Shown here: piece after piece, positions 7,606 to 13,642 of the stretch
Layout of the letters: each line of letters starts with the position of its first letter
Position numbering within the stretch: position 1 is the stretch's first letter
From: an uncultured Eisenbergiella sp.
Lineage (GTDB): Bacteria; Bacillota; Clostridia; Lachnospirales; Lachnospiraceae
Length of the DNA: 13,642 bases
Reading direction: 5' to 3'
NCBI GenBank assembly: GCA_948960675.1
Contig: CARDPF010000057.1
Location: 1 to 13,642, forward strand
Notes under the pieces: generated by a model
Told to the model about the DNA's origin: nothing
Database searches by the model: none
Seen by the model: only the letters and a program-made list of their open reading frames with translations
Translations under genes and position numbers: made by a program

Positions 7606-8667
7606 ATGGGGGAACAGGACAGGAAAAAAATGCTGGCATTCCATACGCGCATACATTCGCACCAGGCAAAGGAGCCCCTGTGCCGGTTTGTGGAAGAGGG
7701 ATTGGCTCCGCTGGGATATAATACCCTGATTTTGGAACTGAATCCCGGCTATGCCTACCGGTGCTTTCCGGAATTTTCTACGGGGACGCTGTGCAGGCAG
7801 GACATTAAAGGGATTCTGCAGGTATGCAGGGGACATGGCATCAAATTGATTCCGTTGTTTCAGTGTGTAAGCCACCAGTCCGATTACGGTGGCAGGCCGT
7901 GGCCGCTTTTTGAGGCCCATCCGGAATTTTTGGAGCAGCAAAATGTTCCCCCGGATGCCAAATGGCCGGAAATTTATTGCCATAGCTGGTGTAGCCGGGC
8001 GGAAGGCCTCTATGACTATGTTTTTCCGATGATGGATGAGGTTTTGGAGGATTTTGAAACGGATGTGATGCATATCGGGATGGACGAGGTGTTTGACATC
8101 GGAGAGGATACATGTCCCAGATGCAGGGGGATGGATAAGGCGGAACTGTTTGCGCAGGCCGTATACCGGATGGACAGCCACTTGCGGGAAAAGGGTGTGC
8201 GGACCATGATGTGGGGGGACCGGCTTTTGCATGCACAGAAGCTTGGTTATCAGATGTGGGAGGCAGACCGTTTCGGAATGCACCGGGCGCTTTCGGACAC
8301 CGAAAAAATCCCCAGAGACATCCTCATTGCCGATTGGCATTACGACAGGCATGCGCACGGCTATCCGTCCATTGATCTGTTTTTACGGGAAGGCTTTACG
8401 GTGTTTCCGTCGGTATTTATGGATCCCGGGCAGGCAAAGCATTTGCTGGGGTATCTGGTGGAAGCAAATTACATAGCCGGGAAGCTGCATGCGCCGGGCA
8501 GGGTCGGAGGGGTGATTTGTACGCACTGGGACGCTTTTGATGCGGACCGGTGCAGGCATCTGCAAAAGGGGATTGGCGGTTTGGACCCGGAGGATAAAAA
8601 TACCAGCTATTATGTGGGACAGGTTCTTGCATGTGTAGCCAAGTGGTACGGAAACCACCAGTTTTAA
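7606..8667 (+). CDS. Cytoplasmic glycoside hydrolase, GH20-like (beta-N-acetylhexosaminidase family)
   Basis: A 353-residue single-domain protein that looks like a GH20 catalytic barrel. HIGMDEV at 156-162 matches the GH20 HxGxDE motif, with Asp160 (stabilises the N-acetyl group during substrate-assisted catalysis) and Glu161 (general acid) both present. MMWGD at 201-205 is the following conserved strand and CPRC at 170-173 a cysteine pair seen in related short GH20 proteins. No signal peptide or membrane segment is visible, so it should act in the cytoplasm. It lacks the extra N-terminal domain of classical hexosaminidases. ATG 7606 is chosen for the GGAAGGAG site (7593-7600) 5 bases upstream; the frame is open back to 7486, overlapping the binding-protein gene. 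Last gene of the importer operon, 61 bases after the binding protein and followed by a strong terminator. Likely role: removing terminal beta-linked GlcNAc or GalNAc from the imported oligosaccharide. Exact specificity is inference; another hexosidase activity is possible. Confidence 0.8.
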   Translation: MGEQDRKKMLAFHTRIHSHQAKEPLCRFVEEGLAPLGYNTLILELNPGYAYRCFPEFSTGTLCRQDIKGILQVCRGHGIKLIPLFQCVSHQSDYGGRPWPLFEAHPEFLEQQNVPPDAKWPEIYCHSWCSRAEGLYDYVFPMMDEVLEDFETDVMHIGMDEVFDIGEDTCPRCRGMDKAELFAQAVYRMDSHLREKGVRTMMWGDRLLHAQKLGYQMWEADRFGMHRALSDTEKIPRDILIADWHYDRHAHGYPSIDLFLREGFTVFPSVFMDPGQAKHLLGYLVEANYIAGKLHAPGRVGGVICTHWDAFDADRCRHLQKGIGGLDPEDKNTSYYVGQVLACVAKWYGNHQF

Positions 8668-8688
8668 GCAGCGGAAATTTTTTGGTGT

Positions 8689-8720
8689 AAAAACGCCGGT
8701 CTTTTAGACCGGCGTTTTTT
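8689..8720. terminator. Bidirectional intrinsic terminator
   Basis: AAAAACGCCGGTC (8689-8701), TTTTA loop, GACCGGCGTTTTTT (8707-8720). The stem has 8 GC-rich pairs extended by A-T pairs, giving a T tract on both strands. It lies 21 bases after the GH20-like stop and 20 bases beyond the stop of the converging MFS gene, so it ends both transcripts. Confidence 0.93.
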
Positions 8721-8740
8721 GGGATACGGCAAAAACGTCG

Positions 8741-10039
8741 TTATGGCCTGCGGCACCGCTGTGCCATGTAGGTAGGAAACAGTGTCAGCGCCGTCAAAAG
8801 GGAAGCGGCAAAAAACAGCGTGGAGGAAGGGGCCATTCCTGCGTTCCCGTCGATGACCACCGGGACGCCGAAGCGCTGGATGATAAGGTTGGCGATGGCA
8901 GGGCCGACGACCATGGGGATCAGCACGAAAAAGACAATCCGCACGCCCTCATACTGTGCGCGGTTATCTTCCGGATACAGGTTTTTGGCCCATGCGGTGG
9001 TAGTCTGGAGAATGAGGACATAACCTGCGCCTACCAGCATCAGGCCAAGCCCGATGAAAACAATCTGCGCGCTACAGAAAGAAACCACCAAAAGTCCTGC
9101 GACGGTTAAAAATACGCCGGCTGCAATGATCGCCGCGTGTTTTCCGCGGTTGATAAAAGAAATGGCGGGGACGGTGGCCAGTACTGCAAGCCCCAGCCCG
9201 ATGCCCTGTATGATGCCGGTGGTTCCTTCGTTGAACCCGAGGGTGTAAATAAAGTAATTTCCCACATGGACAAAATAGAAGTTAAAACAAATAAAGTAAA
9301 AGGTCATAATCAGAAAAACCCAGGTCAGTTCCTTGTTTTTGACAAAGGTTTTGAAGTTGAATACGGAAAAAAACTGCTTCCAAAACCCCTGCTTATTTTG
9401 TGGGGAGGCATTCTTTTTTCCTTCCCGCATGAAGAAGGCGCCGATGCCTCCTGCGACGGCCACAAGTGTGCCCATTACGGTGAAAAAGGCAAAGTAGCCC
9501 ATCAAATTGATGAGAATGCCGCTCAAGACGGAACCGATGATGGTTGCCAAAACCGGCTGTACCGCCATCACGGCCCCCAGCTGTCCCCGGTTGGTTTCAT
9601 CGGTGATATCCGTGGTCCAGCTGTTGAACCCCGCGTCATTGCCCATGCTTCCAAAAAAACTCATGAGGGCGTCGGTAGCGACCACCATCACCGCCGCAGC
9701 GACAAGGTTGTTGGGCGGAATAAATTCCTGCATGCCAAACAGGACGGTAAAGATGCCCCATAGGATGTATCCCCAGAACACAAATGGCCTGCGCTTCCCC
9801 ATGCGGTCGCTCATGGTTCCGAAGAAAAAGGTGCTGAATGTGGTAGCGGCGGCGGATATGGCCGTCATCCAGCTGATAATCCAGGCATAGGGCCCGATTT
9901 TGGCATAGACAAAGGTGTTGAACCATTGGTTTTCCAGATGCCAGCACAGCTGTCCCAAAAGTCCCAGCACCCACAAGAGTGCAAGGCTGCGTCCGCCGAT
10001 GCCTGTCGCAGAGCCGTCCTGTTTTTGTTTTTTTGTCAT
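8741..10039 (-). CDS. MFS transporter, probable sugar (GPH/SLC45-like) permease
   Basis: A 432-residue inner-membrane transporter with about 12 hydrophobic segments spread along the whole length, the standard MFS size and layout. The loop between helices 2 and 3 carries the MFS motif A, GTMSDRMGKRRP (74-85), with Asp and the Arg/Lys cluster present. QWFNTFVYAKIGP (38-50) in the first loop and NSWTTDITDETNRGQLGAV (mid-protein) resemble sugar-moving MFS proteins of the GPH/SLC45-like group, so a sugar or glycoside is the likely cargo, probably by cation symport. Start supported by GGGGG (10047-10051) 7 bases upstream. It converges on the importer operon and has its own promoter, so it is not part of that transcript, but its position suggests it may serve the same glycan pathway. 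Substrate unknown; export rather than import cannot be excluded. Confidence 0.85.
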   Translation of the reverse strand: MTKKQKQDGSATGIGGRSLALLWVLGLLGQLCWHLENQWFNTFVYAKIGPYAWIISWMTAISAAATTFSTFFFGTMSDRMGKRRPFVFWGYILWGIFTVLFGMQEFIPPNNLVAAAVMVVATDALMSFFGSMGNDAGFNSWTTDITDETNRGQLGAVMAVQPVLATIIGSVLSGILINLMGYFAFFTVMGTLVAVAGGIGAFFMREGKKNASPQNKQGFWKQFFSVFNFKTFVKNKELTWVFLIMTFYFICFNFYFVHVGNYFIYTLGFNEGTTGIIQGIGLGLAVLATVPAISFINRGKHAAIIAAGVFLTVAGLLVVSFCSAQIVFIGLGLMLVGAGYVLILQTTTAWAKNLYPEDNRAQYEGVRIVFFVLIPMVVGPAIANLIIQRFGVPVVIDGNAGMAPSSTLFFAASLLTALTLFPTYMAQRCRRP

Positions 10040-10107
10040 TTGTGTACCCCCTTTTTGGTGAAAAGCCTATTCCGTGACGGTTAGGGAAACCCATTCCCTT
10101 TTCTGTC

Positions 10108-10136
10108 ATTATGAGGGCTGGCGACGGGAAAGTCAA
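10108..10136 (-). promoter_or_regulatory. Sigma-A-type promoter of the MFS gene
   Basis: On the minus strand: -35 TTGACT (10131-10136), exact 17-base spacer, -10 CATAAT (10108-10113). Each hexamer differs from consensus at one base. It is about 69 bases upstream of the MFS start codon. Confidence 0.78.
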
Positions 10137-10251
10137 ATGGAAGCGTATGAAATATCCGGTTAGCGGTAACAGTTTGGCCATAACCCTGCGGCGTCAAAAC
10201 CGGGCCCGTGTGCGATTATGCGGGGGTTATCAAATCTTTTTGGGTTGGCGG

Positions 10252-10280
10252 TTGCGCGGACATTTGCTTTTCGTTATAAT
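10252..10280 (+). promoter_or_regulatory. Sigma-A-type promoter of the lipoprotein (and possibly dnaE) transcript
   Basis: -35 TTGCGC (10252-10257), 17-base spacer, -10 TATAAT (10275-10280, perfect). Transcription would begin near 10287, leaving about 70 bases of leader before the preferred start at 10358. No terminator is seen between the lipoprotein gene and dnaE, so this promoter may drive both. Confidence 0.78.
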
Positions 10281-10357
10281 AGGAAGAGGTGGAACCGGGA
10301 AGGGCAAACAGGCAGCCCGGTGGAAAAAAAGAAGGGACGATTGCAAAAGACAAAGGG

Positions 10358-12703
10358 ATGAAAAGAAGATCAATATTGGCGATACTGCTTGTTTTGGGAC
10401 TGGGAACGGTGCAGGGGTGTGCGCCGGGGGATTTCAAAGATTATACGGCCAAGGCCCAGCAGGCGGGGGAAATGATATTCGAAGGCAAGTCTGTTCCGGC
10501 GGGGGTGGCAGCAGGGGAATTGTCCCAAGGGCCGGAAACGATGCTACAGGAGGAGACGGAAGAGGAAACGGAGACCATGCCCAAGGACACATCCGCCAAG
10601 GAAGCGCCTGCGGGTACGGGGCAGGAGACGGCCAAAGACTTGAATCTGGATGCGGCCGCTTTGCCACTTCCGGAAAAGGGAGAAGAAACCGGCAGCGGGC
10701 CGGAGGACGGCGTGTCCATGGGAGAGATGGGCATACGGATAAGGCCACGGGCGCAGGAGACGGAGACGACAAAGGCCGCAGGCAGAGAAGAGGAAAGGCC
10801 GGAGGAAGGAAGTGCCGGTATGGATCCGGGGGAAGGGGAGACTGCTGAAAGGGAGGACGCAGAGACGGTCTCTTTGAAGGAAGCCGGTGACCGGACACAC
10901 AAGCCTGGGCTTGCCGCGATGGCGGGGCAGCTGCCGGAGGAAGTGTGCAGCGCCATGGACCTGCGGGCAAAATCCTTTACCGGGCATTTGTCCGGGCGGG
11001 ATTCTTTTGGAAAAGGGGAGCAGGAAGCTTTGCAGGCGGTTTTGCAAAAGCGGCCCTATGACGAAAAGACATTGTGTCTGGCCAACACGGTGGAAGCGGC
11101 AGGGAAAGATGCCGGTGTGTTTTTGCTGCTTTTCGACAGGGAAGGGTTGGCCGTGCGGGGAAAGGTGCAGGGCGATTTGTGGTTTTGGGCAGGGAAAGAG
11201 GCACAGCTTCTATCGCAAGGCCAGCCCTTCGGGAAAGTATGCGGGATACAGACCGGCGGGGAGGCGTTTTTGCTGGCGGAGACGGGAAACGGGAAAACGG
11301 CAAAGGCACAGGTATACCGGGCAGGGGAGGAATGTGCCGGGCCGTGTTTTGCAGGGGCCAAAAGCATCACGCAGACAGCGGACGGACTATGCGTGACCTA
11401 TGCGTCGCATTTTGTGGAGTATGAACCGGCCGACGGCAGCTGGTCGGGGGAAGGTTTGCTTTCCTATTTCTACAGGTGGGAAAAAGATGCGTTTGTGCAG
11501 CAGGCCGTGAGACCGTTAACGGTGGAGCAATATCTTTCGTATATACAGCCGGATACGGAAACGGCAGCGGACCTTTTGTGGAAGGAAGGGCAGGAGGAAA
11601 AATTCTATGGGCCACAGGCCGGACGGGAAAAACTCCGGTATTGCTTTTTTGCCGTGGGTGATAACAGGGTCGGATACCGGGAATGCCGGATCGGCACACC
11701 GTCGCGGGCGGAGGAGGACGCTTTCGGAGAGGCCTCCAATGCGGAAAGGGAACGGAATGTAACGGCAGCGTACCGGTACCGGATTACGGAACTGGAAAAC
11801 GGGGTGTTGTCCCCTTCCTGTAAGACCTATGACGGCGCAGGCTACTATTTTGCAGATTATGACGGGAGGAAAGAGGAACTGTACATGTCTACAGTCCCTG
11901 CGGCGTACGGGAAAAACCGGCTTGCGGATTTGCAGGATAGCTTAGCGCCGAAAGGACATGCCGCCTTGGAACGGGTTTTGGAAGTACAGCCTTATATGCC
12001 GGAAGACATTTGCTTTGTCCGGACTGCGGATTATGACGGGGACGGGACAACGGAAAGCTTTGTGGCGGCCGGCGCTTATGACCGCTTTTTGGGGACGCCC
12101 GTGTGCGATTTGTGGTTTTCATCCGAAAAGGGGACGGTTCTTTTGGCGGAAGGGCTGCCGGTAAAAGACTGCCGCATCCTGCAGGATGGGGAGAACTGCT
12201 GGTTTTTACTGTCCGGCTGCGGGGGGGACAGGCTGTATGGCGCAACGGACGGGATGGCGGCGCGGTATTTGGAAAATGCGTTTGCCATTGCGGCAGGGGA
12301 AAACGGCGGTTTGGAAGCCCGCCTTATGGCAGACGGGGGCGCGCGGCTTTACTATTATCATTTCCGGGAAGGGACGATGGAAGAGTACGGTTTGCAGGAA
12401 AAGCCGGTGGGGATGCTGTTGGATTTTGGGAACGGCCGCGCAGTGTACCGGCGTCTGCAAAAGCTATCGGAAACGCTGGGTGCAGGATTGTCGTGCCTGG
12501 AGCAGGAAAACGGCCTGCTTCATGTGAAGATTGCAGGCAGGGACGGCCGGACGGATTATGAAACCTACCGTGTACAGGACGGAATGCTGGTTCTTTGGGA
12601 CAGCGGGGAGTGGACGGAGGATAACGGTCCGGGAAATGAAGGTGTGGGACAAAACACCCGTGTCGGGGCAGACGGGGCTGCACAGGAACCGGGCAGACCG
12701 TAA
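10358..12703 (+). CDS. Large lipoprotein of unrecognised family with Glu-rich linker and internal duplication
   Basis: I do not recognise a named family. The 781-residue product starts MKRRSILAILLVLGLG, a lipoprotein signal peptide ending in VQGC (Cys21), so it should be lipid-anchored outside the membrane. Residues about 45-180 are a Glu/Thr/Gly/Pro-rich, probably disordered linker. The folded part from about 190 contains two related segments: one with ALQAVLQKRPY and DLWF at 273-276, the other with ALERVLEVQPY and DLWF at 584-587. The second carries DYDGDG (558-563), an Asp-rich loop like those of FG-GAP/VCBS-type calcium-binding repeats; a partial version DYDGR lies near 500. Start: ATG 10358 gives an ideal signal peptide but has only AAAGGG directly abutting it; an in-frame GTG at 10289 lies almost at the predicted transcription start and is less likely. 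The gene lies 39 bases before dnaE in the same direction, probably co-transcribed; a functional link is not implied. The sense strand is very purine-rich, creating long spurious antisense frames. Confidence 0.8.
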   Translation: MKRRSILAILLVLGLGTVQGCAPGDFKDYTAKAQQAGEMIFEGKSVPAGVAAGELSQGPETMLQEETEEETETMPKDTSAKEAPAGTGQETAKDLNLDAAALPLPEKGEETGSGPEDGVSMGEMGIRIRPRAQETETTKAAGREEERPEEGSAGMDPGEGETAEREDAETVSLKEAGDRTHKPGLAAMAGQLPEEVCSAMDLRAKSFTGHLSGRDSFGKGEQEALQAVLQKRPYDEKTLCLANTVEAAGKDAGVFLLLFDREGLAVRGKVQGDLWFWAGKEAQLLSQGQPFGKVCGIQTGGEAFLLAETGNGKTAKAQVYRAGEECAGPCFAGAKSITQTADGLCVTYASHFVEYEPADGSWSGEGLLSYFYRWEKDAFVQQAVRPLTVEQYLSYIQPDTETAADLLWKEGQEEKFYGPQAGREKLRYCFFAVGDNRVGYRECRIGTPSRAEEDAFGEASNAERERNVTAAYRYRITELENGVLSPSCKTYDGAGYYFADYDGRKEELYMSTVPAAYGKNRLADLQDSLAPKGHAALERVLEVQPYMPEDICFVRTADYDGDGTTESFVAAGAYDRFLGTPVCDLWFSSEKGTVLLAEGLPVKDCRILQDGENCWFLLSGCGGDRLYGATDGMAARYLENAFAIAAGENGGLEARLMADGGARLYYYHFREGTMEEYGLQEKPVGMLLDFGNGRAVYRRLQKLSETLGAGLSCLEQENGLLHVKIAGRDGRTDYETYRVQDGMLVLWDSGEWTEDNGPGNEGVGQNTRVGADGAAQEPGRP

Positions 12704-12742
12704 AAATACGTAGCGGTAGAAAATCAGGAGAGGGATGGTTTC

Positions 12743-13599
12743 ATGGCATTTGCGCATTTGCACGTCCACACGGAGTACAGCCTGCTGGACGGCTCCAACA
12801 AAATCAAGGAATATGTAAAACAGGTAAAAAAGCTGGGCATGACGGCTGCGGCGATCACGGATCACGGCGTCATGTACGGGGTGATTGATTTTTACCGGGC
12901 CGCAAAGGCAGAGGGCATCAATCCGGTCATCGGCTGCGAGGTGTATGTGGCGCCCAATTCCCGTTTTGACCGGGAACTGACAGGGGGGGAGGACCGGTAC
13001 TACCATCTGGTTTTGCTTGCAGAAAACAATACGGGCTATGCCAATTTGACCAAGATTGTGAGCAAGGGCTTCACGGAAGGGTACTATTACCGTCCCCGGG
13101 TGGACATGGAGGTACTTGCGCAATACCATGAGGGGATCATCGCGCTGTCCGCCTGTCTGGCAGGGGAAGTGCCGCGCTACATCCAGAAGGGGCTGGTGGA
13201 GGAAGCCAAAAAATGCGCCCTGCGGTATCAGGAAATTTTCGGGAAGGAAAATTATTTTCTGGAACTGCAGGACCACGGCATCCCGCAGCAGCAGACGGTG
13301 AATGCAGCGCTTCTTCGGATTGCGAAGGAATTGGATATCGGGCTGGTCTGTACCAATGATGTGCATTATACCTATGCGGAGGACGTCAAGCCCCACGATA
13401 TTTTGCTGTGCCTGCAGACGGGGAAAAAGCTGGAGGACGAGGACCGGCTGCGCTATGAGGGCGGACAGTATTACGTCAAGAGCGAGGAGGAGATGAAGGG
13501 TTTGTTTTCCTATGCCTGGGAGGCGGTGGAAAATACCCAGCGCATTGCCGACCGGTGTCATGTGGAGATCGAATTCGGGGTAACGAAGCTGCCGCATTT
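12743..13599 (+). CDS. dnaE: DNA polymerase III subunit alpha, 5' part only (PHP domain)
   Basis: The first 285 residues of the replicative polymerase catalytic subunit (full DnaE proteins are roughly 1,100-1,200 residues); the rest lies beyond the end of genuine sequence. The visible part is the N-terminal PHP domain with its metal-site motifs: HLHVHTEYSLLDG (5-17), ITDHG (38-42), GCEVYV (64-69), ALSACLAGEV (134-143) and TNDVHY (204-209). The histidines and acidic residues expected of an intact PHP site are present, suggesting retained metal binding. The polymerase domain cannot be judged. Start ATG 12743 has AGGAG/AGGG (12726-12734) 8-12 bases upstream. A second ATG at 12735 is out of frame. 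The gene follows the lipoprotein gene by 39 bases without an obvious terminator. The frame stays open to 13642, but bases from 13600 on are sequencing adapter, so the last about 14 residues of a naive translation are artefact. Confidence 0.96.
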
Positions 13600-13642
13600 A
13601 GATCGGAAGAGCACACGTCTGAACTCCAGTCACACAACAGCA
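13600..13642 (+). other. Illumina TruSeq adapter read-through at the contig end (not genomic)
   Basis: AGATCGGAAGAGC begins at 13600 and continues through the complete standard TruSeq read-1 adapter to the CAC at 13633; the last nine bases (13634-13642) fit an index position. Translated in the dnaE frame it gives DRKSTRLNSSH, a peptide familiar from adapter-contaminated protein entries. The genuine sequence therefore ends at 13599. Confidence 0.98.

Larger units (their letters stand above)
10040..10357. other. Divergent intergenic region between MFS gene and lipoprotein gene
   Basis: This 318-base gap contains one promoter on each strand, at 10108-10136 (minus) and 10252-10280 (plus), plus the two leaders. 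A small hairpin AGGGAA/TTCCCT (10083-10088, 10094-10099) falls within the MFS leader. I see no convincing small gene or RNA here. Confidence 0.6.

Noticed and set aside
10083..10099. Small hairpin AGGGAA/TTCCCT as a terminator or riboswitch for the MFS gene
   Set aside because: Only six pairs with a five-base loop and no T tract in the right place; not enough to support a function.
10434..11699. Several long minus-strand and alternative-frame ORFs in the lipoprotein gene
   Set aside because: Their proline/serine-rich translations are what a purine-rich, stop-poor sense strand produces in antisense; no ribosome sites or family motifs were seen.
12464..13597. 377-codon open frame on the minus strand across the lipoprotein end and dnaE
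   Set aside because: It spans two genes in antisense and has no recognisable motifs; the sense strand carries unmistakable PHP-domain motifs.
13600..13642. Possible attachment site or novel C-terminal extension of DnaE
   Set aside because: The bases are an exact sequencing adapter.

Overview
The window looks like a chromosomal piece from a gut-type Clostridia, most likely Lachnospiraceae. This is inferred from gene content (metK, dnaE, a membrane-anchored AraC regulator beside a CUT1 sugar ABC importer without its own ATPase, Gram-positive-style lipoproteins), strong purine-rich ribosome binding sites and sigma-A-like promoters. Genus cannot be settled from the sequence alone.

Layout. (1) 1-1402: metK (S-adenosylmethionine synthetase) behind a structured leader that contains a textbook intrinsic terminator upstream of the start codon, so attenuation control is likely. 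(2) 1446-3889: a convergent hairpin, then on the minus strand a 773-residue AraC-family regulator with two membrane segments and its own promoter. (3) 4116-8667: a plus-strand operon, divergent from the regulator, of two CUT1 permeases, a lipoprotein solute-binding protein and a cytoplasmic GH20-like glycosidase, ending at a bidirectional terminator (8689-8720). (4) 8741-10039: a minus-strand MFS transporter with a good promoter. (5) 10252-12703: a promoter and a 781-residue lipoprotein of unrecognised family with a Glu-rich linker and an internal duplication. (6) 12743-13599: the 5' part of dnaE (DNA polymerase III alpha, PHP domain). (7) 13600-13642: Illumina adapter sequence, not genome.

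How the genes work together (inference). The membrane AraC protein probably senses an extracellular or membrane signal and controls the adjacent importer operon. The lipoprotein captures an oligosaccharide, the two permeases bring it in using an ATPase encoded elsewhere, and the GH20-like enzyme, which has no signal peptide, trims it in the cytoplasm. A beta-linked N-acetylhexosamine-containing glycan is the best guess for substrate. The MFS transporter may move a related sugar but is convergent and separately expressed. metK and dnaE are housekeeping genes flanking this accessory glycan locus.

No phage, transposon, CRISPR, tRNA or rRNA was seen. I found no clear new biological system. The items most worth a second look are the metK leader, the permease lacking its C-terminal tail, the duplicated lipoprotein, spaced repeats upstream of the importer, and adapter contamination at the 3' end.
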